64,000 bases of DNA from Paenibacillus melissococcoides (GCA_944800085.1 CALYLO010000002.1:248001-312000), one strand, 5' to 3'. Positions 1 to 8,161 are shown, numbered from the stretch's first letter. The notes: a model not told the origin generated them from the letters alone. Translations and numbers: made by a program.

Positions 1-180
1 TGAGCCCGCAGCGGCCGCCCCGATCTGGAGCAGCGTATACCCGAGCATCGTCTTGATCGTGCCGTTGGCCAGCCGCTGCACCGGCTGCTTCTGCAGCAGA
101 AGGCCGAGGAAGGCGATGAAGCCGAGCAGAAGGGCGGGCTCCCCGAGCAAACCTTTGTTAATGAATTGGGCGGGGTTCAT
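1..180 (-). CDS. ulaA: PTS ascorbate-type IIC permease, N-terminal part (runs off window)
   Basis: Membrane translocation subunit of a UlaA/SgaT-type phosphotransferase system, which imports and phosphorylates ascorbate or a related sugar acid. Only the first 60 codons lie in the window. They begin MNPAQFINKGLL and show a hydrophobic first helix followed by GTIKTMLGYTLLQIG, which closely matches the N-terminus of E. coli UlaA (from memory). The ATG (178-180) lies one base after the stop of the upstream IIB gene, so the two are translationally linked. The substrate is inferred from the family only. Confidence 0.8.
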   Translation of the reverse strand, partial: MNPAQFINKGLLGEPALLLGFIAFLGLLLQKQPVQRLANGTIKTMLGYTLLQIGAAAAGS

Positions 181-181
181 G

Positions 182-496
182 TCACGTGATATCCTCCCGG
201 CGTTCTGCGGGCAGCCACTGCCGGAAGGCCGGGCTGTCCAGCAGCTTGCGCTTCAAATATTGGCGGTCCAGGATGTCGTCCAGCCCGATCGCCTCGACGC
301 CGTGACCGGCGTCCAGGCCATCGATAATGACGGAGGATCCGATGATGATATCGGCGCCGTGGGCATACATGGACGTGACATCCGTATGCTCCACTTCCGC
401 GGACACGCCCAGTTCCTTCAACAGCGCTTCCAGATTGATTCGGATCATGAGGCTCGTCCCCAGACCGCTGTTGCACGCTACAATTATTTTTCGCAT
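182..496 (-). CDS. PTS system IIB component (ascorbate/UlaB type)
   Basis: Cytoplasmic phosphocarrier of 104 residues that passes phosphate from IIA to the sugar bound by IIC. The N-terminal P-loop CNSGLGTS holds the phosphorylated cysteine. An upstream in-frame ATG would add 10 residues, but the ATG at 494-496 is preceded by AGGAGGACCT and gives the usual IIB start (MRKIIVACN). The start overlaps the 3' end of the regulator gene by 13 bases, and the stop sits one base before the IIC start, so regulator, IIB and IIC form one minus-strand operon. The BglG-type regulator probably supplies the IIA function in its own C-terminal domain or senses it. Confidence 0.85.
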   Translation of the reverse strand: MRKIIVACNSGLGTSLMIRINLEALLKELGVSAEVEHTDVTSMYAHGADIIIGSSVIIDGLDAGHGVEAIGLDDILDRQYLKRKLLDSPAFRQWLPAERREDIT

Positions 497-2586
497 AGGT
501 CCTCCTTCTGCTTCAACAGCCGCCATAGCTTGTCCGGATCGGACGCCGTACGGAGCGCCCCCAGGAAAGAGGCCTCATTGAGCGCCTCAAGCAGCGTGCT
601 CAGGGCGGCAATATGCTTCTCCTTGTCCACCGCCGCCAACGTGATGACAAGCCATACGGGGTGCCCCGCCGGACCGAAGGGGATCGGCTCCTTGAAGGTC
701 ACGAGGCTGAACCCGGTCTGCCGGACATGATCGGGCAAATAGGCGTGCGGGAAGGCGATTCCTTCATGAAAAATAAAGTGATGCTTCTGCGACCGAATCA
801 TCGCGAGCAGCCTCTCCTCGTAGGCAGCGTCCGTCCATCCGTGAGCGGACAGCAGACCGTTCCCGATGCGGATCGCCGCCTCCCAATCGGCCGGGTCAAG
901 CTGCAGCCGGATGGCAGAGGACGGGAGCAGGCGGCTGAGGCGGCAATCCTCCTCCTGCCGATGCAGCGGTCCGCCCTGGAACAGCGCGAGCAGCTCCTCC
1001 AGCAGCTCGCCGCGATGGCGGATGTCGGCGTGGCGCTCCACGATGCGCAGCACGTCGTTGACGGTCTGAATCGCCGCCGCGGCCACCGTGTCGGGAGCCG
1101 GCTGTACGCCGAGGAAGGCGGCAATCCGCTTCTGCTCCGGCTCCGTCAGCAGCGGAGACACCTTCATCCATGGAAGGGGAAGCGGGTGCCCGATATCCAT
1201 CGTCGTCAGCACCGCGTCGGCATCCTGGAGCCGCAGCTTCAATGAATCTTTGTAGGAGTACGTGCCGGCGATCTCGACTTGGGGGAACAGGACAGAGAGC
1301 CGCCGCTCGATAATGGCCGAGGTGCCCAGGCCCGAACCGCATACGATGGCGACGCGCTTCGGGGAATACGTCACGTTCGGCGTAAGCCCGCTGCCGATAT
1401 GAAGCATGATATAGCCGATCTCGTCCCGATCGAAGGTGACGGACAAGCCGGCCACCTCCTCGTTGACGATGCGCTCCAGGGATGCCAGCAGCGCACCGTA
1501 TTGCTCCTCCAGCTGCGGGAGGAGCGGGTTGTTGGATTGCAGTCCGAATCTGGCCCGGTAGACGGCGGGCTTCAGGTGAATCGCCAGACCCTGCACCAGT
1601 TGTTCGGTCAGCTGCAGCGGCGACTCCAGCATCTCCTCCGTACGTTCGATAATGCGCTGCGCCAGCGCGTGGAACAGTTCTTCCTGCTCGGGCAGCTGCT
1701 GCTTCTGCGCGCCGAGCACATGCTGCGTAATATAGCCAATCTCCGCGTCAGGCAACGCGACGCCGAAGTGGCGCTCGATCTCCGGCCGGATCCGGAGCTG
1801 AATCAGGCGGTAGGCCGGATGGGCCTGCAGCTCCTGCAGCAATCCCGATTCCATCTCGATCGCATGCTTATGCTTCAGCCGTTCCATCGCCATGAGCAGA
1901 TGCAGGGTGAGCGTGGAATAGCCCGCATCGGTGAACTGCACCTGCAGCAGATCCTCCAGCCGCTGCACGAGATCGAACAGGAAGCGGGCGTCCGCAACCT
2001 GGAACCAGGAATTCCACAGCAGCGCCCCATAAGGATCCTGGCGCTCCGCCTGCCTGTCCCAGACGAAGCGCATCAGCTTGTCGTCGGTCAATTCGGCCCG
2101 CAGCAGCTCCAGATAGGCGCTTCGCTTCCGCTGCTCGCTGCCGCCCACGCTCAAGATGCCGCGCTGCTTGGCGAGCGTCAGGCGGCGTTCCTCCAGCCAC
2201 CGCTTGCATTCGGCCAGATCGACCAGCAGCGTGTTCTTGCTGATGCCGTACTCGTCCATCAGCTTCCCCATATGGATGCTGGTCTGCTGCAGCAGCCGCT
2301 TCAGCAGAAGCGCCAGCCTCTCCTTGGCGTCGACCGTGTCGGGCGGCTGCGCCAGCTTCTGCACGAGCAGCTCGGTCTGCCGGGGCTGCAGCCGCAGCCG
2401 GACGCCGCATGTCCGGCTCCGTTCCAGCACGGTCCCGTGCCGGGCCAGCCAGTCTTCCAGCTGAAGCAGATCATGGCGGACGGTGCGGGGGGAGATGGAG
2501 AATTCATCAACCCAGTGCTGTATCGGGATATAATCGCGAGCTTCCATCAGAAGCTGAAGCATTCGTTGTTGACGGCTCGTTATCAT
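484..2586 (-). CDS. BglG/LicR-family PRD-containing transcriptional regulator with EIIB and EIIA domains
   Basis: PTS-controlled transcriptional activator of about 700 residues. The order is an N-terminal helix-turn-helix (residues about 5-60, ISPRTVRHDLLQLE), a second Mga-like HTH (about 85-140, GISKNTLLVDLAE), two PRD domains (about 175-400), an EIIB-like domain with VCGSGLGTS (about 410-500) and a C-terminal EIIA-like domain with the active histidine in IAFPHA (about 550-700). Phosphorylation of PRD, EIIB and EIIA residues by the PTS tunes activity in this family. The start at 2584-2586 is chosen because CAGGGGA lies just upstream; an ATG 30 bases earlier lacks such a site. It is the first gene of the operon with the IIB and IIC genes and presumably controls it. 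Confidence 0.88.
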   Translation of the reverse strand: MITSRQQRMLQLLMEARDYIPIQHWVDEFSISPRTVRHDLLQLEDWLARHGTVLERSRTCGVRLRLQPRQTELLVQKLAQPPDTVDAKERLALLLKRLLQQTSIHMGKLMDEYGISKNTLLVDLAECKRWLEERRLTLAKQRGILSVGGSEQRKRSAYLELLRAELTDDKLMRFVWDRQAERQDPYGALLWNSWFQVADARFLFDLVQRLEDLLQVQFTDAGYSTLTLHLLMAMERLKHKHAIEMESGLLQELQAHPAYRLIQLRIRPEIERHFGVALPDAEIGYITQHVLGAQKQQLPEQEELFHALAQRIIERTEEMLESPLQLTEQLVQGLAIHLKPAVYRARFGLQSNNPLLPQLEEQYGALLASLERIVNEEVAGLSVTFDRDEIGYIMLHIGSGLTPNVTYSPKRVAIVCGSGLGTSAIIERRLSVLFPQVEIAGTYSYKDSLKLRLQDADAVLTTMDIGHPLPLPWMKVSPLLTEPEQKRIAAFLGVQPAPDTVAAAAIQTVNDVLRIVERHADIRHRGELLEELLALFQGGPLHRQEEDCRLSRLLPSSAIRLQLDPADWEAAIRIGNGLLSAHGWTDAAYEERLLAMIRSQKHHFIFHEGIAFPHAYLPDHVRQTGFSLVTFKEPIPFGPAGHPVWLVITLAAVDKEKHIAALSTLLEALNEASFLGALRTASDPDKLWRLLKQKEDLCEK

Positions 2587-2953
2587 AGATGTCCCCTGTC
2601 TGTCGTATTCTGTCATGAATTCGCTTACATGTCTTGATTATTGCATATTTTCGCGCAGCGTCAAGGGTGAACGCCGGGCAGCGGGGATGCGGATCGGCGG
2701 GACGGCCCCGAGGCCGTACGCTTTGATGCGGACGAAAACGGGGCATGGGCCCGAGCAATACGCTTGATGCAGAAGGATCGGCGGCCGCCGCCCGACCGTT
2801 CGCGCGATACAGACCTGATCGGGGCGGCCGCCCGGCAAGGCAGGGCCGCAGCGGGCATGCCGGCCGAGGAGAGTGATGGAAGGAAAACAATGAGTTTTTG
2901 GCATTGGCAATTGACCCGGTCTATGGTAAAGTATACCCCTGTGTGCCATCGCA
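2587..2953. other. Intergenic region between the PTS regulator and the queuosine transporter
   Basis: No convincing gene. Both strands carry only short overlapping frames without ribosome binding sites. TTGACC at 2911-2916 followed by TATACC at 2932-2937 could be a promoter for the preQ1-controlled gene, but the 15-base spacer is short. Confidence 0.4.
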
Positions 2954-2992
2954 CCGCGGTTCGCAACCATCCCGCGTAATCAAAACTAGGGG
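2954..2992 (+). promoter_or_regulatory. preQ1-I riboswitch (translational type)
   Basis: Stem CGCGG (2955-2959) pairs with CCGCG (2972-2976) around a pyrimidine-rich loop (TTCGCAACCAT). It is followed by an A-rich tail TAATCAAAACTAGG that can fold back on the loop as the preQ1-I pseudoknot. The tail runs directly into the Shine-Dalgarno sequence AGGGGGAG, so ligand binding would hide it and lower translation. The downstream gene is a YhhQ-type queuosine-precursor transporter, exactly the gene class this aptamer controls. Confidence 0.8.
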
Positions 2993-3001
2993 GAGTACCG
3001 A

Positions 3002-3730
3002 ATGTTTAATTTCATATGGGGGATATTGTTTGTCCTGGCCAATTTCGGCTTTTTTCTGCTGTGCTACCGTTTGTTCGGCAAGAGCGGCTTGTTCGCCTGG
3101 GTCGGCGTCATGACCATCTTCGCCAATATTCAGGTCGGCAAGACGATCGAGATGTTCGGCATCGTGATGACGCTGGGCAACGCGGCGAATGCCAGCCTGT
3201 TCATGACCTCGGATCTGCTCAACGAGAAATACGGACCGAAGGAAGCGCGCCGCGCGGTCTGGTTCGGATTTTTCATGCTCATCATGACAACCGTTATTAT
3301 GCAGATGGCCCTTGCTTTCATTCCTCAAGGAGATGAGATTGCCCAGACGGCGCAGGCGTCGCTGGCGCATATTTTCGACTTGATGCCGCGGGTCGCCGCG
3401 GGGAGCCTGACGGCCTATCTCGTCAGTCAATTTCTCGATGTCAAGCTGTTCAGCATGCTGCGGGAACGGTTCCCGAAGTCGGGCCAGTTATGGATTCGCA
3501 GCAACTGGAGCACGGGAATCAGCCAATTGGCGGACTCGTTCGTCTTCTGCACGATCGCGTTTGCCGGCTATTACCAATGGGATGTATGGTTCCAAATTTT
3601 GCTGACGACCTATGTCGTCAAGCTGCTGCTGTCGGTAGCGTCAACGCCGTTTTTGTATTGGGCGAGAAGCTTCCGCGTGCCCGGAATGGAATTGTCCGCC
3701 ACTGGGGAAGGCAGGATGGACCGACGATAG
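3002..3730 (+). CDS. yhhQ: Queuosine precursor transporter (VUT/YhhQ family)
   Basis: Inner-membrane transporter of 242 residues for queuine or preQ bases used in tRNA queuosine modification. It has about six hydrophobic segments and the family-typical stretches FANIQVGKTIEMFG, TSDLLNEKYG and FIQ-like SQFLDVKLF, matching the DUF165/YhhQ family. The start follows AGGGGGAG by seven bases. Regulation by the preQ1 aptamer just upstream is consistent with the function. It appears monocistronic, with a terminator right after it. A QueT-type transporter is less likely because the YhhQ motifs are clear. Confidence 0.88.
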   Translation: MFNFIWGILFVLANFGFFLLCYRLFGKSGLFAWVGVMTIFANIQVGKTIEMFGIVMTLGNAANASLFMTSDLLNEKYGPKEARRAVWFGFFMLIMTTVIMQMALAFIPQGDEIAQTAQASLAHIFDLMPRVAAGSLTAYLVSQFLDVKLFSMLRERFPKSGQLWIRSNWSTGISQLADSFVFCTIAFAGYYQWDVWFQILLTTYVVKLLLSVASTPFLYWARSFRVPGMELSATGEGRMDRR

Positions 3731-3746
3731 CTTGCGGGAGAGATAT

Positions 3747-3790
3747 CCGCCTGGCTTCGCAGACAAGATGCGGAGCCGGGCGGTTTTTTT
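3747..3790 (+). terminator. Rho-independent terminator of the yhhQ-type gene
   Basis: CCGCCTGGCTTCGC (3747-3760) pairs with GCGGAGCCGGGCGG (3770-3783) and is followed by seven T. Confidence 0.85.
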
Positions 3791-4173
3791 GTGAATGCGG
3801 ACATCGAAAAAATACGGGCGGAAGCGCAGCGGCAAGTCGGCGAAGGGAAGAAGTCCAAGCTATCATCGGATAGGCAGCGAGCTGAACCCGGAAGGCGCGG
3901 CTTCGCTGTTGCCGCGTTGGGATTTGACGATGGCATCAGCGGGCGATAAAAGGGGCATTATGCGGCGGCAGGGACATCTCTCGCCGAGATAACGGCCGAG
4001 CTTTTTTGACAAAATGCGCCATGTTTCACATGGAACGTTTCTGGGGAGAGAGCGTTCGTAATGGGTCATCCACTTGGGGCGGTAGAAGCCTTATATTGCG
4101 CCAGGCATCGCCGCGGGATGTCTGCCGCGAGATCTCCGATTCCGCCTTGGTCGGACGGCCTGATTCCCCGTAC
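3791..4173. other. Intergenic stretch with no recognised gene
   Basis: About 380 bases between two terminators. Short frames on both strands have no ribosome binding site and no recognisable protein features. A TTGACA-like hexamer near 4004 lacks a matching -10. Confidence 0.4.
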
Positions 4174-4213
4174 AAAAAGGGGTTCCTGCGCTGATTAGCG
4201 GCTGGAACCCCTT
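4174..4213 (-). terminator. Terminator for the small exported Met/His-rich protein gene
   Basis: Read on the minus strand, AAGGGGTTCC (4204-4213) pairs with GGAACCCCTT (4177-4186), followed by TTTTTG. It lies 28 bases after the stop of the minus-strand gene. Confidence 0.75.
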
Positions 4214-4240
4214 GCTTCACTCGGTCGTTGATATATGTGA

Positions 4241-4504
4241 TCAATACCAATGTCCGTTCTGCATCATTTGGTTATGCATCATGCCCCCGCGCATCATGCC
4301 TTGGCTGCGGACAGCCTGGCGATCGGATCCGTGGCAGTGTTGCACCATTTCCTCAATCTGCGTATCGGTCATGTCCGGATGCATCTGCTTCATATGGGAA
4401 AGCATTTGGCCGAAGCCGCTGTCGCCGCTGCCGGAGGCGTATACCGCGGTTCCGAAGATGAGGGCGAGCGCGGTTGCCCCAACCCATGCAAGTCGTTTTT
4501 TCAT
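4241..4504 (-). CDS. Small exported Met/His-rich protein, unknown function
   Basis: An 87-residue product with a clear Sec-type signal peptide (MKKRLAWVGATALALIFGTA, likely cut after VYA). The short mature part is rich in Met and His (QMLSHMKQMHPDM, QHCHG, MMRGGMMHNQMM). The start has GGAGGGATG upstream. Such a composition suggests binding of soft metals such as copper at the cell surface, but this is inference from composition and I do not recognise a named family with certainty. It stands alone with its own terminator. Confidence 0.65.
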   Translation of the reverse strand: MKKRLAWVGATALALIFGTAVYASGSGDSGFGQMLSHMKQMHPDMTDTQIEEMVQHCHGSDRQAVRSQGMMRGGMMHNQMMQNGHWY

Positions 4505-4609
4505 GAAAACATCCCTCCAGGGCCATCATACCCGAACCGGAAAGCGGATTGCTATGTGCTTCGTCACAAGAAAGGTATGGGAGATGCGGCTCCTGCCCCG
4601 GATAACGGC

Positions 4610-4638
4610 TGGACAAGGGAGCGGACGAGGTCTATAAT
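4610..4638 (+). promoter_or_regulatory. Sigma-A promoter of the thi operon
   Basis: TGGACA (4610-4615) and TATAAT (4633-4638) with a 17-base spacer, about 30 bases upstream of the TPP aptamer. Confidence 0.75.
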
Positions 4639-4665
4639 TGCATGTGAAACGGCAACTGAATATGC

Positions 4666-4758
4666 ATACTAGGGGGGCTGGAATAGGGCCGGCTGAGATC
4701 GTATCCCGTGAAGATACTGACCCTTACACCTGATCTGGGTAATGCCAGCGTAGGAATG
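4666..4758 (+). promoter_or_regulatory. TPP riboswitch (THI element)
   Basis: Shows the conserved THI-box parts in order: ACTAGGGGGGCTG at the 5' side, GGCTGAGATCG, then GACCCTTACACCTGATCTGG and GGTAATGCCAGCGTAGGAA. With thiamine pyrophosphate bound, the downstream terminator (4922-4948) is expected to form and stop transcription before the thiY-type gene. The downstream ABC importer for a thiamine precursor fits this regulation. Confidence 0.92.
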
Positions 4759-4921
4759 AGAATGGCGCCATGCCGAACGGCGGAGGCGTTCATTTGCGGC
4801 CGGCGATTCCGATGCACCGCATCCGTGTTCACATCGCGGGCGGGCAAGCGGAATGCTCCGCATGGAACGCGCCGTACCATTCGAGCTGCCGCCATGCATG
4901 CGCATAGGTAATGGATAGCGT

Positions 4922-4948
4922 AAGCGCCCCGATGAGGGGCGCTTTTTT
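4922..4948 (+). terminator. Riboswitch-linked transcription terminator
   Basis: AAGCGCCCC (4922-4930) and GGGGCGCTT (4936-4944) with a five-base loop and a T run. It lies about 165 bases after the TPP aptamer and before the first coding start, so it is the likely expression platform. Confidence 0.85.
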
Positions 4949-5103
4949 GGATCCGGGCGAGTGCTTAGCGCATCCGCTCATCAGGGAGGGGCTCGGCAGG
5001 ACGCCGTTGTGCCGGGACTCAACCGGATCGTATGCCAGAGAAGGAGCAAGGCCGTCTCTACCGCCTGAGTTACAGGCTAATCGGAAAGGGGAAGAGGAGA
5101 AGG

Positions 5104-6144
5104 ATGAGAAGCATGCGTCCACGAAAAAAAGGAGCGCTTGGACTTGCCTTGGCGCTCATGTTCTTGTTGACCGCCTGCGGGGGAGGAGGCGCTGCCCCGA
5201 CGCCGCAAGGAAGCGGAGCCCAAGGCGCTGAAGCGCCGAAGGATCTGCGCGAGATTACGTTCGTGCTGGAATGGACGCCGAACACGAACCATACCGGGGT
5301 GTATGTGGCCCAGCAAGAGGGGTACTTCGAAGCCGAAGGGCTGAAAGTGAACATTATTCAGCCCGGCACGGGCGGAGCCGACGCGATGATCGCCTCCGGC
5401 GCCGCGCAGTTCGGGGTCAGCGTGCAGGAGAGCATTACGCTGGCGCGCACGCAGAATGTGCCGATCGTCTCTTTGGCGGCCATCATTCAGCATAATACGT
5501 CCGGATTCGCCGCCCCGCGGGACAAGCACATTACGTCGCCCAAAGATTTTGAAGGCAAGACGTACGGGGGCTGGGGCTCGCCGGTAGAGGAAATGGTGCT
5601 GCGGACGCTCATGGAGCAGGATGGCGCCGACTACGACAAGATCAAGAACATCAATATGGGCTCCGCCGACTTTTTTACGGCGGTCAAAAAGGATATTGAT
5701 TTCGCCTGGATTTTCTACGGGTGGACGGGCATAGAGGCCGAGCTGCGCAGCGAGCCGATCGATATGATGTACGTCAATCAATATTCGGATGCGCTCGACT
5801 ACTACACTCCGGTCATCGCCACAAGCGAGAAGCTGATCGAGTCCGACCCCGAGCTGGTCAAGGCGTTCATGCGGGCCGTCTCCCGGGGATATCAGTTTGC
5901 GATCGACAATCCGGAGCAGGCGGGCGAGATTTTGTTGAAGCAGGTGCCTGACCTGGACAAGGAACTGGTCATGGCCAGCCAGCGCTGGCTCAGCCCGAAA
6001 TACCGCGACGATGCGCCGCGCTGGGGAGAGCAGAAGCGGGAAGTATGGGAAAACTATACGAACTGGCTTTTGCAGAACAAGCTGATGGAGAAGCCGATCG
6101 ATATCGACAAGACGTTCACGAATGAGTTCCTGCCTGAAGCCTGA
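5104..6144 (+). CDS. thiY: Thiamine-precursor ABC transporter substrate-binding lipoprotein (ThiY type)
   Basis: Extracellular binding protein of the NMT1/THI5 type that captures a pyrimidine precursor of thiamine such as formylaminopyrimidine. A lipoprotein signal peptide ends in the lipobox LTAC. Family motifs include EWTPNTNHTGVYVAQQEGYF, SGAAQFGVS and YGGWGSPVEE. The start is placed at 5104 after GAGGAGAAGG; a second ATG at 5113 is also possible, and an ATG at 5032 would add a long charged segment before the signal peptide. It is the first gene of the TPP-controlled thiY-thiX-thiZ operon. Confidence 0.9.
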   Translation: MRSMRPRKKGALGLALALMFLLTACGGGGAAPTPQGSGAQGAEAPKDLREITFVLEWTPNTNHTGVYVAQQEGYFEAEGLKVNIIQPGTGGADAMIASGAAQFGVSVQESITLARTQNVPIVSLAAIIQHNTSGFAAPRDKHITSPKDFEGKTYGGWGSPVEEMVLRTLMEQDGADYDKIKNINMGSADFFTAVKKDIDFAWIFYGWTGIEAELRSEPIDMMYVNQYSDALDYYTPVIATSEKLIESDPELVKAFMRAVSRGYQFAIDNPEQAGEILLKQVPDLDKELVMASQRWLSPKYRDDAPRWGEQKREVWENYTNWLLQNKLMEKPIDIDKTFTNEFLPEA

Positions 6145-6295
6145 CGCTGGCGCTGCTCAGGGAGCGGGCGATGACAGCCGGCGTCAGATAAATGAGAGCG
6201 GATAATCCGTGCAAGGGGTCTGCCCTCTCCGGGACGGACGGTTCGAGCCGGAATCGGCACCAAGAGCGGGATTAGCATCGAGAGGAGGAATTGGC

Positions 6296-6355
6296 ATGAG
6301 GAGGACGAACCGCCTAGGTGCGGCAGGAATGCGCAGGAAGGTGGCGGCGGGATGA
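6296..6355 (+). CDS. Possible 19-codon leader ORF coupled to thiX
   Basis: A short frame (MRRTNRLGAAGMRRKVAAG) begins after the strong site GAGAGGAGGAA. Its TGA overlaps the thiX start as ATGA at 6352-6355. The strong ribosome binding site belongs to this frame rather than to thiX, so thiX may be translated by coupling. The peptide is basic and has no known function. It may only be a translational relay or the remnant of a longer N-terminus. Confidence 0.35.
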   Translation: MRRTNRLGAAGMRRKVAAG

Positions 6356-7122
6356 AAAGACGGCTTGCAGCGGCGGGACCGCCCGTGGCGGCCCTGCTGC
6401 TGTTCATCGTGGCGTGGCAGATGGGAGTCATGCTGTTCGATGTGGAGAAATGGATGCTCCCGAGCCCGCTTGATATTGCCCGCGAAGCGGCGGCCAACGG
6501 CGGCGGCATTCTGCTTCACGCCCTGGCTACCCTGAAGCTGATGCTGATCGGCTTCGGGGCCGGAGCCGGGATCGGCCTCGCGCTCGCTTGCCTGCTCCAT
6601 CCGCTCCCCTGGCTGAAGCGCGCGATCTATCCGCTCATTATATTGAGCCAAAACGTGCCGACGATCGCGCTGCTGCCGCTGCTGATGCTGTGGTTCGGCT
6701 TCGGCCTGCTGCCGAAGGTGATCGTCATTGCGCTCGTCTGCTTTTTCCCGGTCTGCGTCGCCGCCCTCGACGGCCTTACCCAGACGGATCGGACGATGCT
6801 TCATTATATGCGCATGACGGGGGCGACCCGGGCGCAGTTGTTCTGGAAGCTGGAGCTGCCGCATGCGCTGCCCTCCGTCTTCTCGGGCTTGAAGATCGCC
6901 GCCACCTACAGCGTGATGGGAGCGGTAATCGCGGAATGGCTCGGAACGGATCAGGGCATCGGCTATTATATGATGCTGCAAAAAGCGGCCTACCGCGTCG
7001 ACCGGATGTTCCTCGGCATCGTCGTCATCATTCTGCTCAGTCTGGCGATGTTCGGAGCGATCCGCCTGGTGGAGCGGATGATCATCCGCTCCACCAGGCG
7101 GCCCGAGGAGAACGACAAATGA
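6352..7122 (+). CDS. thiX: Thiamine-precursor ABC transporter permease (ThiX type)
   Basis: Inner-membrane permease of 256 residues with about six hydrophobic segments. It has the binding-protein-dependent transport motif around ELPHALPSVFSGLKIA, where the ATPase coupling helix contacts the nucleotide-binding subunit. It lies between the thiY-type and thiZ-type genes in the TPP-controlled operon. The C-terminal codons contain a perfect 40-base palindrome (7062-7101), which makes the last residues (RLVERMIIRSTRR) unusual and may not be ancestral. The upstream mini-ORF overlaps its start. Confidence 0.88.
   Translation: MKRRLAAAGPPVAALLLFIVAWQMGVMLFDVEKWMLPSPLDIAREAAANGGGILLHALATLKLMLIGFGAGAGIGLALACLLHPLPWLKRAIYPLIILSQNVPTIALLPLLMLWFGFGLLPKVIVIALVCFFPVCVAALDGLTQTDRTMLHYMRMTGATRAQLFWKLELPHALPSVFSGLKIAATYSVMGAVIAEWLGTDQGIGYYMMLQKAAYRVDRMFLGIVVIILLSLAMFGAIRLVERMIIRSTRRPEENDK
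7062..7101. repeat. Perfect 40-bp palindrome inside the thiX 3' end
   Basis: The first half CCGCCTGGTGGAGCGGATGA is the exact reverse complement of the second half, with no loop, centred at 7081/7082. It lies inside thiX codons, 21 bases before the stop. It could form an RNA hairpin between thiX and thiZ, or be a fold-back artefact. Confidence 0.9.
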
Positions 7123-7136
7123 GGGAGGGAAGCGCT

Positions 7137-7998
7137 ATGAAAGCAACGGCCCATCTGGCCGATTCGATAGAAGGCGAGGCTGCCCGTGCCGCCGTGCCGC
7201 CCGCCCGCTCTGGAGCTGGAGCGGGTCGACATGTCCTATCCGGGGACGAACGGCCGCGGCGAAGGACGGCTGCCGGTGCTGGACCAAGTGTCGCTGCAGG
7301 TGTAGCAGGGGCAATTCGTCTCTATCATCGGCCCCTCCGGTTCCGGCAAGAGCACCTTGTTCCATCTGATCGGCGGCCTGCTGCTCCCGGACGACGGCCA
7401 TATCCGGATGAACGGACAAGAGGCGGCGGGGCGGACAGGGCATGTCAGCTACATGCCTCAGCAGCCGGCGCTCTTCCCGTGGCGGACGGTGGAGCAGAAC
7501 GTCATGCTGGCCCAGGAGATCGGCGGCCGGCCGAAGAAGGAAGCCCGCGCGGAAGCGCGGCAGTGGCTGGGGAAGATCGGCTTGTCCGGCTATGAGCGGG
7601 CGTATCCGCACGAGCTGTCCGGCGGCATGCAGCAGCGCGTCGCGTTCCTGCGCGCTCTGATGAGCCCCCATGAGCTGATGCTGCTCGACGAGCCGTTCAG
7701 CGCGCTCGACGCCTTAACCCGCACCGAGATGCAGCGCTGGCTCATCGGCCTGTGGGAGCAGCACCGGCGCTCCGTGCTGTTCATTACGCACAGCATCGAA
7801 GAAGCGCTGCTGCTCTCCGATACGATCTACGTGTTCTCGAGCCGCCCCGCCCGCGTGCTGCGGGAGGTGGCTGTGCCGTTCCCGCGGCCGCGGCGCGATG
7901 CGTTGACGGGGGAGGAATCCTTTCTCCGCTTGAAGCGGGAGCTGGCCGGGATGCTCCTGGAGGCGCAGCGGCAGGGAACGGGCGGACTGGACAAATAA
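7137..7998 (+). pseudogene. thiZ: Thiamine-precursor ABC transporter ATPase (ThiZ type), disrupted
   Basis: The energy-coupling ATPase of the importer. Its frame carries LELERVDMSYPG, Walker A GPSGSGKST (around 7330-7356), the Q-loop region, signature LSGGMQQR, Walker B LMLLDEPFSALD and the switch histidine in FITHS. Two lesions break the N-terminus: the start ATG at 7137 after GAGGGAGG is in a different frame from the rest (a +1 shift before about 7210), and codon 7303-7305 is TAG where a Gln codon would fit (CAG to TAG). Any later start loses Walker A. Either the transporter is dead or borrows another ATPase, or the sequence has errors here. Confidence 0.8.
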
Positions 7999-8004
7999 GG
8001 GGAG

Positions 8005-8030
8005 AGGGACGGCGAGCGCCGTCCCTTTTT
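8005..8030 (+). terminator. Terminator of the thi operon
   Basis: AGGGACGGC (8005-8013) pairs with GCCGTCCCT (8018-8026), followed by a T run. Confidence 0.85.
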
Positions 8031-8123
8031 GGCCTGGGCAGGGAGAAGCAGGCCCATTTTCCAGCGGCCGGAACCGATTCTCCGGCGGGGAATTTCCATC
8101 TTTTATGGCAAATTCGGGTGAAT

Positions 8124-8161
8124 AACTTTTACTGGTAAATGGAAAGTTGACGCTATATAAT
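8124..8161 (+). promoter_or_regulatory. Candidate promoter with overlapping operator for the DHA2 pump
   Basis: TATAAT at 8156-8161 lacks a good -35 hexamer. The -35 region is covered by an imperfect dyad, AACTTT...AAAGTT (8124-8148), with an inner TTTACTGGTAAA near-palindrome. This is typical of a TetR/MarR-type operator over a drug-pump promoter, but no such regulator is adjacent. Confidence 0.4.

Noticed and set aside
1279..2637. A 452-codon plus-strand frame antisense to the BglG-type regulator
   Set aside because: It is a high-GC shadow of the minus-strand regulator, whose domains and ribosome binding site are clear.
6588..7595. A 335-codon plus-strand frame over thiX and thiZ
   Set aside because: Arg/Pro/Ala-rich frame typical of shadows; it has no domain and crosses the true reading frames.
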